Shown: positions 36,988-45,981, counted from the stretch's first letter. The stretch is 64,000 nt of DNA from B3-G11 sp036985855 (GCA_036985855.1 BTQL01000005.1:16078-80077); one strand, 5' to 3'. Made by a program: numbers and translations. The notes: generated by a model not told the origin, from the letters alone.

Positions 36988-38829
36988 TCAGTTCTTGCTC
37001 AGGGCACGCCTCGTGGATGAGGCAATCCCTTCGGCATCGAGACCCAGCCGTTCCAGGATCACGTCGGGTTTCGCATGCTGGAAGTACTCGATAGGCACAC
37101 CCAGCACCTCTACGCAAGCGGCGGACTCCATGTCGTCGAGTGCGAGCTGAATCGACGTACCGACACCGCCCTCACGGAATCCATCTTCGACACTTATCAC
37201 AGCTTCGTGCGCGGCAGCGTCACTGAGCATCACCTCATCGAGTGGCTTCACGATGCGTGGATCCCAAACTGTTGCTTCGATTCCCTCCTTGGCGAGCATC
37301 TCTGCGGCCTCGAGACATGCCTGAAGCATCTTGCCTGCACCTATGAGACACACGCGACCGTCACCGATCCTCGCTTTACGCGCTGCCAGACCAGTACCGA
37401 CCTCGTCCTCGCTCGCCATCACAGCCCGTGTCTTGGGCCATCGAATAGAGACGGGGCCGTCGCACAGTTCGATCGCGTCATTGAGCATCACCTCGAGCTC
37501 CTGATAGGAAGAGGGCGCCATCACGGTCATCCCCGGCACCTTCATGCACAGCACCATGTCGAGAACACCGTGGTGGGACGGTCCGTCATCCCCTGTGATG
37601 CCGGCACGGTCGAGGCAGAACACGACATGCTGTCCGTGAAGCCCGACATCGAGGTTCACCTGGTCGATCGCGCGCGTGAGGAAGGTGGAATAGACAGCGA
37701 CGACCGGAGTGAGACCCTCCATCGCCATTCCGGTGGCAGCGCCGACGGCGTGCTGCTCTGCGATTCCTACATCGAAGCATCGGCCGGGGAATCGATCAGC
37801 GAACGCGAGTACACCCGTCGAATCGGGCATCGCAGCGGTGATCGCGACCAGTTTCGGGTGGAGCTCACCGAGCTTGACGAGGGTTTCGGCAAACGCGGCC
37901 GTGTAACTCCCAGACTCGATCGACCCTGTGTCGTGCATGAGCTTTATGCTGTCATTCTCTGCCGGTGCATGGCCACGTCCCTTCTGCGTCAGAACATGGA
38001 CGACGACAGGTCCCTCGAACTCTTTCGCGTTGTGGAGGGCCTGCTCGATAGTTGCGACATCGTGACCGTCGTACGGTCCGAGGTATCGAAGTCCGAGATC
38101 TTCGAAGAAGGGTGGAGGCTCCCACATATCGCGGATCGCGGCCTTGGTCGCACTGATGCCGCGCCCGAGAATTCCACCGACCAATGGGGCGTTCTCAGCA
38201 AGCTTCTCGAGCTTCTTCTGCCGCCGCATATATATCGGGTTCGCCCGGATACGCATCAGACTCTCAGAGAGCTTGGAAACCGTCGGGGCGTAACTGCGGC
38301 CGTTGTCATTGAGCACGATCGTGACGTCCCTGCCACTGTGGCCAAGGTTGTTCAGACCTTCGAAGGCCATGCCCCCTGTCATTGCTCCATCTCCGATGAC
38401 CGCGACCACGTGGCCGTGGCCATCACCGTCGTCCTGGAGCTCTCGCGCGGTCGCGATACCGTACGCGTAACTGAGGACCGTGCTGGCGTGGCTGTTCTCG
38501 ATGACGTCGTGCTCTGACTCCGCTCGGCTCGGATAGCCGCTGAGGCCGCCCTCCTTGCGAAGTCGTTCGAATCCATCTCTCCGACCGGTGACGATCTTGT
38601 GCACATACGCCTGATGCCCGGTGTCCCACAAGATGACGTCCCGCGGAGACTCGAATACGCGATGAAGTGCAAGAGTCAGCTCGACGGCGCCGAGGTTCGA
38701 GCCAAGGTGCCCGCCATTCTGCTGGACCGCATCGACCATGAAATTGCGAATCTCAAGTGCGAGCACGTCGAGTTCGTCGTAATCCAGGCTGCGAACATCA
38801 GCCGGTCCGTCGATGTGCTCCAGATACAT
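36988..38829 (-). CDS. dxs: 1-deoxy-D-xylulose-5-phosphate synthase
   Basis: 613 residues; thiamine-diphosphate enzyme condensing pyruvate and glyceraldehyde 3-phosphate, entry to the MEP isoprenoid pathway. Domain I has GGHLGSNLG near residue 39, WDTGHQAY, and the ThDP/Mg motif GDGAMTGGMAFEGLNN near 145; the transketolase middle domain has YSTFLTRA and DRAGITGDDGPSHHG. Slightly shorter than many Dxs. Its cofactor links it logically to the thiamine operon at 52 kb, but no shared control is seen. Confidence 0.95.
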   Translation of the reverse strand: MYLEHIDGPADVRSLDYDELDVLALEIRNFMVDAVQQNGGHLGSNLGAVELTLALHRVFESPRDVILWDTGHQAYVHKIVTGRRDGFERLRKEGGLSGYPSRAESEHDVIENSHASTVLSYAYGIATARELQDDGDGHGHVVAVIGDGAMTGGMAFEGLNNLGHSGRDVTIVLNDNGRSYAPTVSKLSESLMRIRANPIYMRRQKKLEKLAENAPLVGGILGRGISATKAAIRDMWEPPPFFEDLGLRYLGPYDGHDVATIEQALHNAKEFEGPVVVHVLTQKGRGHAPAENDSIKLMHDTGSIESGSYTAAFAETLVKLGELHPKLVAITAAMPDSTGVLAFADRFPGRCFDVGIAEQHAVGAATGMAMEGLTPVVAVYSTFLTRAIDQVNLDVGLHGQHVVFCLDRAGITGDDGPSHHGVLDMVLCMKVPGMTVMAPSSYQELEVMLNDAIELCDGPVSIRWPKTRAVMASEDEVGTGLAARKARIGDGRVCLIGAGKMLQACLEAAEMLAKEGIEATVWDPRIVKPLDEVMLSDAAAHEAVISVEDGFREGGVGTSIQLALDDMESAACVEVLGVPIEYFQHAKPDVILERLGLDAEGIASSTRRALSKN

Positions 38830-38973
38830 GGTCAGTAGATCTCCGTGGGGGCGCTCTATCGAAACGGTACCCGAATATGTTGCCGTGTGTCATCCGATGC
38901 GGACGTGCGCTCATCGAACGACCCTGCACAAAGGTACCCTTGTCCGGGAACCATCGATCACACCGGAGGTCAC

Positions 38974-39391
38974 ATGACGCTCGGATTCGGGCTTCTCTCA
39001 GCTCAACGCGTCGAGGGTGATCCCCGCGCGTGAGATATCGACGTTCCGATGGATCTACTACGGGACGATGTACCCGGGTTCCCACGCACAGATAGTCTCG
39101 AGCATGCGAAACCGGGTGTGGAGATACTCAGACATGGAAGCGTCGGCGACACGCACAGGCATCGCTTCCGTTGCGCCACACGACGGCGCGAGCCTGGAGA
39201 AGATCTCGAGCCAGATCCTCGGCGGATCTTCCGAGCAGATCGTGGCAGATATCTCCACGATTCGCGAAAGGGCAGGTGTACCGATCGAATGGGTCGCCCG
39301 AAGCTACTTCCCGGATCTCTCCTACAGCAGACAATTAGAGATCGCTGAGCAGCTCGCCGCAGAAGTGATGCCCTTCGTACCCGCGGGTTAG
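38974..39391 (+). pseudogene. Remnant of a luciferase-like flavin monooxygenase
   Basis: A GGAGG ribosome-binding site precedes ATG 38974, which starts a typical luciferase-like N-terminus (MTLGFGLLSAQRVEGDPRA) but hits a stop at 39033 after 19 residues. From about 39053, in another frame, a C-terminal part of this family is readable to 39391: VWRYSDMEAS, a linker, then GSSEQIVADI and VARSYFPDLS. The central roughly 200 residues are missing. The simplest reading is an internal deletion with frame loss. An intact 124-residue frame from GTG 39017 covers the C-terminal part. Confidence 0.65.
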
Positions 39392-40368
39392 ACCGCATCG
39401 ACAGCGCTGAGTACCCACGCTACTCCGTCGGCAGGGTCTTCGATTCCGATGTGCAGGTTCCATCCGCCGACTCGATCCCCCGGGTCCCACAACACCCATC
39501 GCAAGTCGGCGGCCTCATCCCCGAGTCCCGACACGTCCTCCGGTACGTCGTCGTAGCCGAGGAGCTCGAGAAGGACCCACCATGCCCCGACTCGGCCGGC
39601 CGGTGTGCCACGACGCCGACCATGACCTCCGCCACTGGCGCCGGCCCATACCATGGCCTCGAGCGCGGTACTCAGGGAGACCTCGGTCATACGTACTCTG
39701 TGCGGGCCCAGCGTTCGGATTCCATCCTCGATCGTCCCGACAACAGTCACAACCTCGGCTTTTCCGAGGGAATCCTCCCACCACGGCTTCACAAGATCCA
39801 TGAGCATGTCTGAGACCTCGTCGTCATCGGTACGCTCCACAGGCTCGCCGAGATCCGTCCACGTCATTTCGATGTCGAATATGTCGTCCGGAAACGTCGC
39901 CCTGTCGGATGCGTACTTGGCCGTCGGATAGGCCGGCTCCCACAACTCCTGCGCGACGGGGATCTCGAGGATGCCACGATCGACCGCATCCTCGGGAACG
40001 GTGTCTCCGTGGATCGATCGCTCATGTGCCGTCAACGCCCGAATTGTCGGGGACTCCAGGAACGGATCGAGCTCATTCCACGAATGGGACGACGCAGCAA
40101 CCTCCCACAGCGGCCCAAGTGAGAAGCGACCTCGACCGTCCGTCATCACTGTTGCGGCGAGGTCCGCAGGGCCCTCGAGTGCAAGTCGATACTCAGCGAA
40201 CTGAGAGACACCCCAAACCTGCTTGCCGCGAGTGACAGCCTCGTCGCAGCGGTCCCTGAGATCGATGAGCTCGGCCCAATCTCGACGAGAGCAGATGCCG
40301 TCGACCGCGCGAGTCAGACCGGCAAGATCGCTTCCTTCGATGAGGGGTGTGAGAGCGTCTTCGACCAT
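39388..40368 (-). CDS. Hypothetical protein
   Basis: 326 residues, soluble and acidic, with no signal peptide or membrane helix and no family I recognise. It is rich in Trp, including WEVAASSHSWNELD and RWVLWDPGDRVGGWNLH. A Gly/Arg-rich loop (GGGHGRRRGTP) interrupts the second half. Start at ATG 40368; the stop overlaps the end of the monooxygenase remnant by 4 bases. It lies 100 bases downstream of the last Tad gene in the same direction and could be part of that transcript. Confidence 0.75.
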   Translation of the reverse strand: MVEDALTPLIEGSDLAGLTRAVDGICSRRDWAELIDLRDRCDEAVTRGKQVWGVSQFAEYRLALEGPADLAATVMTDGRGRFSLGPLWEVAASSHSWNELDPFLESPTIRALTAHERSIHGDTVPEDAVDRGILEIPVAQELWEPAYPTAKYASDRATFPDDIFDIEMTWTDLGEPVERTDDDEVSDMLMDLVKPWWEDSLGKAEVVTVVGTIEDGIRTLGPHRVRMTEVSLSTALEAMVWAGASGGGHGRRRGTPAGRVGAWWVLLELLGYDDVPEDVSGLGDEAADLRWVLWDPGDRVGGWNLHIGIEDPADGVAWVLSAVDAV

Positions 40369-40468
40369 ATCGAGAGATTACCGATGAACGACGACTGATG
40401 ATCAACGGTCGATTCCCGCTTTCGGTTCACCACAAACGATCTGGGGTCGTCTCCGGGCGCAGCAAGCC

Positions 40469-40882
40469 CTATCCCGATTCCGGAGCTGCGCAGCCGGTAG
40501 CTCTCACGGTGATCTCTGATACTCCGATGAATGCGAGCGTCCGTGGTTGGTAGATATCGGCAACCGTCACACAGATCCTCGCGGGAGAGCTGTCCACGCT
40601 GATGATCTCGTCTCCGCTCCCCCACATGGCGCCGACGCGTCGTGCCTCTGTCTCGGCAGCGGCCATGTCCAATGACAACACGGTGCCGTACACGCCGGGC
40701 GTCGATACAACTGCCGCAGCAGACTCTGCTGCAAGATCGGCGACGGTCGCCACATCGCGGTATGCGGCTCCGAGCAGAGAGAGCTCGACGACAAGCGCCG
40801 ACACCGCGAGCGCAACGAAGATCAGCCCGCCCGTCATCGGCAGCATGGTGCCCGATTCGTCGAACAACAACCTGTCGGTCAC
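40469..40882 (-). CDS. TadG/TadE-like pseudopilin of the Tad pilus locus
   Basis: 137 residues. A short N-terminal segment with ESGTMLPMTGGLIFVALAVSALVVELSLLGAA forms one membrane helix preceded by a type IV pilin-like patch, then an extracytoplasmic domain with two cysteines (ARICVTV, ATGCAAP). This matches short TadG-like proteins at the end of actinobacterial Tad operons. The start overlaps the upstream tadE-like stop by 4 bases. Confidence 0.78.
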   Translation of the reverse strand: MTDRLLFDESGTMLPMTGGLIFVALAVSALVVELSLLGAAYRDVATVADLAAESAAAVVSTPGVYGTVLSLDMAAAETEARRVGAMWGSGDEIISVDSSPARICVTVADIYQPRTLAFIGVSEITVRATGCAAPESG

Positions 40883-41217
40883 GGTTCACTCCGATACCTG
40901 CTCACAGGCACTTCCACGGTGGATCGAACCGTCCGGGTCAGCGTTGCTCCCCCGACCGCCACAAGCGTCACCTCCAGCGTCGCAGCGACCTCGACACTCG
41001 ACCCACGATCCACGACAGACAGTTCAATCCCTTCGACGGCTTGGGGTCCTCCGCCGTGTCGGGCGATCCACGATGCATTGTCCCTGGCCGCAGCATGTAC
41101 GGCGGCGTTGGCCTCTGTGAGTCTCACTGCCGTGGACATGACCGGCAGCACCATCATCACGACAGCGAAACCGACGACGATGATCTCCAAGAGGGCAATT
41201 CCGCGCTGCGATCTCAT
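40879..41217 (-). CDS. TadE-like pseudopilin (second copy)
   Basis: 112 residues. A pilin-type N-terminus, MRSQRGIALLEIIVVGF, places a Glu after the Gly as in class III signal segments, followed by one membrane helix and a beta-rich domain. TadE-like minor pilins prime or stabilise Flp fibres. It overlaps both neighbouring genes by 4 bases (ATGA). ATG 41217 is used; a longer frame upstream lies inside the previous gene. Confidence 0.78.
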   Translation of the reverse strand: MRSQRGIALLEIIVVGFAVVMMVLPVMSTAVRLTEANAAVHAAARDNASWIARHGGGPQAVEGIELSVVDRGSSVEVAATLEVTLVAVGGATLTRTVRSTVEVPVSRYRSEP

Positions 41218-41573
41218 GGCGGAACGACCCGCACCGCTGTTCGTTCGATCACCACGGTGATCGGGACGAAGTCGGGACCGGGAGGCACCCACCGAAACGA
41301 AACAACCGCACGCAACACAGTGGCGTCATCGGTGACTTCGACGGATATGTCTTCTGCACCGGGCACCACCGCTGAAAGGTCGCGCACGAGTCCAACCCTC
41401 ACCGTCTCGACATCGAGATCTGCGATGACACCCTTGCGCAGACCAGCCTCGGCGGATGTTGCGGCCACGTTACGCGCCAGCGCCAGAAACCCGATCTGTA
41501 CGATCAGAGCCAGCAGCAAGAAGAAGACGCCGATCGCGACGATCCCCTCGATCGTGTAGGACCCCGGCTCTAA
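41214..41573 (-). CDS. tadE: TadE-like pseudopilin, start codon unclear
   Basis: The visible protein has a pilin-like segment YTIEGIVAIGVFFLLLALIV, one membrane helix, and a beta domain of about 80 residues, as in TadE. No ATG, GTG or TTG lies between the end of the pilin gene and the Glu of the pilin motif in this frame; the nearest upstream ATGs (41732) are in the leader of flp and would give an out-of-frame read of the pilin. A TTG at 41519 would cut the helix. The 5' limit given is only where the conserved region begins; initiation may be non-canonical or the sequence may hold an indel. Confidence 0.65.
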   Translation of the reverse strand, partial: LEPGSYTIEGIVAIGVFFLLLALIVQIGFLALARNVAATSAEAGLRKGVIADLDVETVRVGLVRDLSAVVPGAEDISVEVTDDATVLRAVVSFRWVPPGPDFVPITVVIERTAVRVVPP

Positions 41574-41725
41574 CCGAAGAACCCGCTGAACTGAAGGGCG
41601 ACGTTGGACCAGATGTCTCCCGCCGTGCCGCGCACTTGGGGGAGTAGCAGCGCGATCACCAAGATCGCGATGGTCGCAAGACCGAGCCACTCGACTGTGG
41701 TTGCTCCTCGTTCGTTCTCGAACAT
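41570..41725 (-). CDS. flp: Flp-type pilin, 51 residues
   Basis: Short Flp pilin: cytoplasmic leader MFENERGATTVEW with the conserved Gly and Glu(+5), one membrane helix (LGLATIAILVIALLLPQV) and a short tail GDIWSNVALQFSGFFG. It would polymerise into the Tad fibre after cleavage by a prepilin peptidase, which is not in this window. A perfect AAGGAGG lies 8 bases before the ATG, the strongest ribosome-binding site of the locus, as expected for the major subunit. It follows tadC by 27 bases. Confidence 0.85.
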   Translation of the reverse strand: MFENERGATTVEWLGLATIAILVIALLLPQVRGTAGDIWSNVALQFSGFFG

Positions 41726-41752
41726 AGGTCATCCCTCCTTGGGATAGTAGAT

Positions 41753-42529
41753 TCACGGGGCACCGGCGAGAGTGCGGAGCCCCAGGAGTGTCGGGTAGAT
41801 GAGAAAGACGAGAGCCGTAGGCACCATGAGCGCCAGAACCGGCCCATAGGTCGCGATCGCCCGCCTACCGCTCTCGGTGGTCAGATCGCGTTCGAGGCCT
41901 GCCCGGTAGTCGACCGCAAGATCACCGAGTGACGCGCCGAGCCGCCCGCCGGTCGTGTGAGCATGGCTCAGCGTTTCGTAGAGTCGAATGGCGTTCGGAT
42001 GTGCCGTGACCCGTGACGCCTCGACGAGTGCATCGGGCAGACCTTCCCCTGCCTCGAGTGCACCGATCACCTCCCGAAGTTCCTCCGCGGACACGCCGTT
42101 GGTTTCCTGGGACACTGCACGTATCGACTCGACGATCGACTCTCCAGCAACGACGTGGAGCGACATCGCGTCTGCGATCACGGGCAATTCGAACCGCAGC
42201 CGACGGGCCCGCCGTTCCCTCAGGTTCGTTTGCCGCATCGACCAGAGCACCCAACCGGCGCCGGCCCCAAGAGTGGCCAACGCAATCGAAGAACGCGAAC
42301 GTCCGGCCAGGAAGAGGTCGCCCTGGGCAACCAGAAGTCCAACGAATGCACCGCCGACGGCGGCCATCGATCCGCCAGCGGGGATCGACAGCGACCGTCG
42401 GCGTGTGTCCGATCCATCCGGGCGCACTACGAGATAGGGCTCGAGGGAGGCAGCCATCGTCGCTCGTTTCGTTGGAACGACGAGTAGATACACCCCACCG
42501 GCTGCAGCGAGGGCGAGCAACCAGATCAT
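41753..42529 (-). CDS. tadC: Tad pilus inner-membrane platform protein TadC
   Basis: 258 residues with membrane helices at both ends and the T2SS-F-type cytoplasmic region between (FELPVIADAMSLHVVAGESI, GGRLGASLGDLA). It pairs with TadB as the polytopic core around which the ATPase works. The ATG at 42529 overlaps the tadB stop by 4 bases; a longer upstream frame is spurious. Confidence 0.85.
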   Translation of the reverse strand: MIWLLALAAAGGVYLLVVPTKRATMAASLEPYLVVRPDGSDTRRRSLSIPAGGSMAAVGGAFVGLLVAQGDLFLAGRSRSSIALATLGAGAGWVLWSMRQTNLRERRARRLRFELPVIADAMSLHVVAGESIVESIRAVSQETNGVSAEELREVIGALEAGEGLPDALVEASRVTAHPNAIRLYETLSHAHTTGGRLGASLGDLAVDYRAGLERDLTTESGRRAIATYGPVLALMVPTALVFLIYPTLLGLRTLAGAP

Positions 42530-43329
42530 GTGAAGAGCCTCGGCGCGGAACGCAAATTGCTGGCTCTCCTTGCGAGAATCCATCCGAGACCCGTCGCGAC
42601 GAGTCCTGCTCCAACGATCGTCATGCCTTCGACCGAGTCGAAGGCACCTGCCGCCTGGGGATTCGTCGCAATCGAGAGGGCAAGGAGCGCCCACGGCGCG
42701 ACAAGAGCGACGGTTGCCGTCCACCGCTGTTCGGTCAGAGCCGCGTCGTGGGCTTTTCGGAGTCTGATCTCATCTGTTATGGAGACACCGAGCGCAGCGA
42801 GTACGTCCCCGACCCGATAACCCCCCGTGCGCTGAGCGATGGCGGTAGTTGCGAGAACGCGGTCTGCGATCGGTTCCGCGAGATCCTTGCGCAGCTCCGC
42901 CAGAGCAGCAGCGAACCCACCACCGTACGTGATCTCGTAACGTACCAAGTCTGCGTATCGCGAGAATTCGTGCCCGATACGGTCGGCTGCATCGACAAAG
43001 GCATCCGGAAGCGTTGCACCGGACCCGACCGACGACCGCATGTGTGTGATGAAGTCCGGCCAACGATCCGTACGGGCTCGGAGCTGCTGCTCGATCCTCG
43101 ACTGTTCCATGCGGGCGGGAATCGCCGAGCACAAGACACCGATGGCGATCGCCGGCATCGCCGTCCCCAGAAGCCCGAACGATACGATGGCGCCGCCGAA
43201 CCCAGCTCCCAGCGCCCCGAGCACGACCAGGGCTCGCACCTTCGGAATCCGGAACACCCCCGCCGGCACGTCGCCAACAACGAGAATCCAGACGGCACCC
43301 GCTGCGGCGAGTACAACGATTCCTCTCAT
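42526..43329 (-). CDS. tadB: Tad pilus inner-membrane platform protein TadB
   Basis: 267 residues: two or three N-terminal hydrophobic segments, a T2SS-F cytoplasmic domain (RWPDFITHMRSSVGSGATLPDA, TGGYRVGDVLAALG) and C-terminal helices. Works with TadC and the TadA ATPase in fibre extrusion. It overlaps tadA and tadC by 4 bases each. Confidence 0.87.
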   Translation of the reverse strand: MRGIVVLAAAGAVWILVVGDVPAGVFRIPKVRALVVLGALGAGFGGAIVSFGLLGTAMPAIAIGVLCSAIPARMEQSRIEQQLRARTDRWPDFITHMRSSVGSGATLPDAFVDAADRIGHEFSRYADLVRYEITYGGGFAAALAELRKDLAEPIADRVLATTAIAQRTGGYRVGDVLAALGVSITDEIRLRKAHDAALTEQRWTATVALVAPWALLALSIATNPQAAGAFDSVEGMTIVGAGLVATGLGWILARRASNLRSAPRLFT

Positions 43330-44321
43330 TCAGTCCTCCCCACAACCGCGTTGAGTGAGGACCGGGACCAATCGAAGAGCGTCTCGACGGTGAAACGATC
43401 GGGATCCAGCTGTTCGGGCACGCGCAGTATCTCTTTTACATGTCTGCCGTTCGCGTCTCGTTTGAGGAATACAACGATGTCGACAACCGCTGCGACGGTC
43501 CTTCTCAGAAACGGGATCGAGATGTTCTCGCCGGCGAGTACTCCGTACGAGACGAGTTTCTCGAGAGCGTCGCGCCCGGAGTTCGCGTGGATGGTCGCGA
43601 TGCCTGAGCAACCCGCGTTGAGCGCCATGAGCATGTCCAGAGCTTCAGGTCCGCGCACCTCACCGACGACGATTCGGTCGGGTCGTTGTCGCAGCGCCTC
43701 CCGCACGAGATCTCGAAGGGTGATCGCTGCCCCGCCATCGAGACCAGCCTCTCTGATCTGCATCTGTGTCATGTCGGGCAGATCGACATCGATCTCGAAG
43801 ACCTCCTCACATGTGACAACCCTCCGATCGGGAGGCACCTCACGAAGAAGGCAGTTGACAAGCGTGGTCTTGCCGGCTCCCGGAGCTCCAGCGACCAGGA
43901 TCGTTGCGTCCTGTTGCACGCTTCGCCGGAGGAACACGGCGGCCTCATCCGTCATCGTTCCCCTGTCAACGATGTCATCGAGGTCAGACGCCGTGACGAC
44001 GAACTTTCGGATCTGGATGTTCATCCGATTGGGGTGGGTCACGGGGGGTCCGGTGATGTGTACGCGACTCCCATCGGGGAGTTGGGCGGAAACGATCGGG
44101 TTCGCCTGGTCGACCCTCCTGCCGGTTCCGGCCAGCAGCTGATCCGCGATACGGCGTACCACCTTGGGCTCAACAACAACGTTGATGAGCTCCTTCACCC
44201 CATCGCGGACGATGAATGTCCTGTCTCCTCCGATCACGATGATCTCCTCGATCATCGGATCATCGAGGAGCTCGGCGAGGTAACCGAAACGAGCGGGGGA
44301 CTCCGCATCCACAACAGTCAC
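43326..44321 (-). CDS. tadA: Tad pilus secretion ATPase TadA
   Basis: 331 residues, a VirB11/GspE-type hexameric ATPase. Walker A GAPGAGKTT near residue 145, the Asp box, Walker B IVVGEVRGPEAL, and the His box GIATIHANS are all present. The N-terminal region is short compared with most TadA (about 400-450). The GTG at 44321 overlaps the tadZ stop (GTGA); upstream reading in this frame is rich in Cys/Arg and not real. Confidence 0.9.
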   Translation of the reverse strand: MTVVDAESPARFGYLAELLDDPMIEEIIVIGGDRTFIVRDGVKELINVVVEPKVVRRIADQLLAGTGRRVDQANPIVSAQLPDGSRVHITGPPVTHPNRMNIQIRKFVVTASDLDDIVDRGTMTDEAAVFLRRSVQQDATILVAGAPGAGKTTLVNCLLREVPPDRRVVTCEEVFEIDVDLPDMTQMQIREAGLDGGAAITLRDLVREALRQRPDRIVVGEVRGPEALDMLMALNAGCSGIATIHANSGRDALEKLVSYGVLAGENISIPFLRRTVAAVVDIVVFLKRDANGRHVKEILRVPEQLDPDRFTVETLFDWSRSSLNAVVGRTE

Positions 44322-45367
44322 AGCTGCGCCCCGAGCGCAGCTACCGCGCGGGTGAGACGCCTGTCCGGCATCTTTGCCGCGGCTGTTGCCCTCCGTACCT
44401 GCTTCAGTTCCGGTACGACAGCAGCAGGATCCAGCCCGGTCCACCGTCTCGCAGCCTCGACAATCTGCTTTCGATCTCGCGCTGCAACACGATTGAGTAT
44501 CAGGCTTGGCTGGGGACCCATCCACCGGGACGTGATCTGTGCCGCTCTGACCACTCCAACCGCAGAGGCATCCACGACGAACAGCGCGATATCGGCATCT
44601 TCCACGAGCTTCGTGTTCGAGCGAACCATCCCAACGTCCAGCACGACCTCATCGAACTGTGCTGCTGCAGCGTCGACGACACCACGCATCATCGCTTCGC
44701 GAAGCGGTTGCTCTCCTGGTCTGTGTGATCCCGTGATCACCGAGAACCCTCCGATACGGTGGAGACAGTCGGCATCGATCGTTCCATCAGCGCGTACGCC
44801 GTCGGCAGCGTCGGTGACATCGGGTCGGGGCGCTAGACCGAGCCTCACTGCCAAGGCTGGAGCCTCGAGATCGGCGTCGATGAGAACGACAGACTTCGCT
44901 TTCGTTCTGGCTCGGATCGACGCGTACGCAAGAGCGATCTCGGTGCACCCTGGAGCACCTTTCGGTCCAGTGACGGCAGTGACGATCCTCTTCGCCTTCG
45001 TTACAACACGATCGACTCGTGGCGCGACAAATCGAATGGCCTGCACGAGCGCAGCAACGTCGATGGAATCGGGAACAACCTCGCTCGCTCCTCCGCTCTC
45101 GAGCAGTCGTGCGGCCGGCACGTCCCCCTGCGGATGGACACCGATCACCCCGAAACCGAGGCGGCGCCATGTGGCTATCTGTCGCGGCGTCACCCAGGAA
45201 ACCTCGCCTCCGGCAACGACAACGTCGATCTCTTCTGCTCTGGATTCGATGTCCGAGGGCTGATACGCCCTCAGCACAACGCGGAGTGCGGCCGTGTCCC
45301 TGGCGTGTTGCACGAGTCCTGGTTCCCATTCACGTGCCGAGAGCACTGTCGCCACCCGGATCGTCAC
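44318..45367 (-). CDS. tadZ: TadZ/CpaE-like pilus-localising ATPase-fold protein
   Basis: 349 residues: an N-terminal receiver-like domain (1-115) and a MinD/ParA-like domain. The deviant P-loop reads GPKGAPGCTE, with the signature lysine lost after the second Gly, so ATP binding is doubtful; LIDADLEAPALAVRLGL and VLDVGMV represent later MinD-like strands. TadZ places the Tad machine at the pole or envelope. Overlaps cpaB and tadA by 4 bases each. Confidence 0.8.
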   Translation of the reverse strand: MTIRVATVLSAREWEPGLVQHARDTAALRVVLRAYQPSDIESRAEEIDVVVAGGEVSWVTPRQIATWRRLGFGVIGVHPQGDVPAARLLESGGASEVVPDSIDVAALVQAIRFVAPRVDRVVTKAKRIVTAVTGPKGAPGCTEIALAYASIRARTKAKSVVLIDADLEAPALAVRLGLAPRPDVTDAADGVRADGTIDADCLHRIGGFSVITGSHRPGEQPLREAMMRGVVDAAAAQFDEVVLDVGMVRSNTKLVEDADIALFVVDASAVGVVRAAQITSRWMGPQPSLILNRVAARDRKQIVEAARRWTGLDPAAVVPELKQVRRATAAAKMPDRRLTRAVAALGAQL

Positions 45368-45981
45368 GGCGCCACCCGGACGAGGTCAATGGCACCGGTG
45401 TGCGTGGCGGATGCCAGTTGCCCGGCAAGACCATCGTCTACTGCGAGGAGAACGTTCACTTTTCCCCTGTTCACAGAGGACTCCGAAGCGACCGCCTCAA
45501 CAACGTACACCCTCGAAGCCAACAGCACGGTCGAAGACTCTGTCGCGAACCCTCCGGTGTAGGTCACGTATACGTCGACATAGTCACCGGCGACGAGGCG
45601 CCCCAGAACAGCGTTCTCGGCACGAAGCGATAGCGCGATGACGTTCGGTGATGCGACAAGTTCCGGAGGCTGGATGAGCGACGTGACCAGCGGTTCTCCC
45701 TCCTCGAGGGGAACTCGCAACGACCAGTCTTTCAGGTCCCCGATCGAATCTCCCGATACGAGGCCCGTTGTCGACTCCACATATCGAACGTCGATGTCCA
45801 TGTCGCCTAACGGACGACCAGCAGCCAGATCCGATCCCGCAACGAGAACGGGAAGCCGCTCGGGAGGTTTCGTGAGCTGGAGCACGCCGAGAGCCGCGAT
45901 CGCGGCCAGTATGCCACCGATGATCATGCGCCTGTCGAAGTTGGGCATGGTGAGGCCGAGAACCCTGACACCGAGAGCCAT
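45364..45981 (-). CDS. cpaB: CpaB/RcpC-like Tad assembly protein (SAF domain)
   Basis: 205 residues: an N-terminal membrane helix (MIIGGILAAIAALGVLQL), then a SAF-like domain (VLVAGSDLAAGRPL, VRYVESTTG) and a beta-rich end with GDYVDVYVTY. In Gram-negatives CpaB links to the secretin; here, with no outer membrane or secretin gene, it probably helps fibres through the wall. ATG 45981 shares one base with the upstream gene's stop (TGATG). A second in-frame ATG is at 45948. Confidence 0.82.
   Translation of the reverse strand: MALGVRVLGLTMPNFDRRMIIGGILAAIAALGVLQLTKPPERLPVLVAGSDLAAGRPLGDMDIDVRYVESTTGLVSGDSIGDLKDWSLRVPLEEGEPLVTSLIQPPELVASPNVIALSLRAENAVLGRLVAGDYVDVYVTYTGGFATESSTVLLASRVYVVEAVASESSVNRGKVNVLLAVDDGLAGQLASATHTGAIDLVRVAP

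Noticed and set aside
37075..38517. 480-codon plus-strand frame
   Set aside because: Antisense to dxs, which has full ThDP motifs.
41574..41735. Upstream extension of the TadE-like frame from ATG 41732
   Set aside because: It reads the pilin gene in another frame and is Arg/His-rich. The Shine-Dalgarno is spaced for the flp ATG, not this one.
42013..44142. 709-codon open frame on the plus strand
   Set aside because: It runs antisense through tadC, tadB and tadA, all with clear motifs, and its translation is Arg/Ser/Pro-rich low-complexity without any domain.
43686..45263. 525-codon open frame on the plus strand
   Set aside because: Antisense to tadA and tadZ; no motif. Long antisense frames are expected in GC-rich coding DNA.
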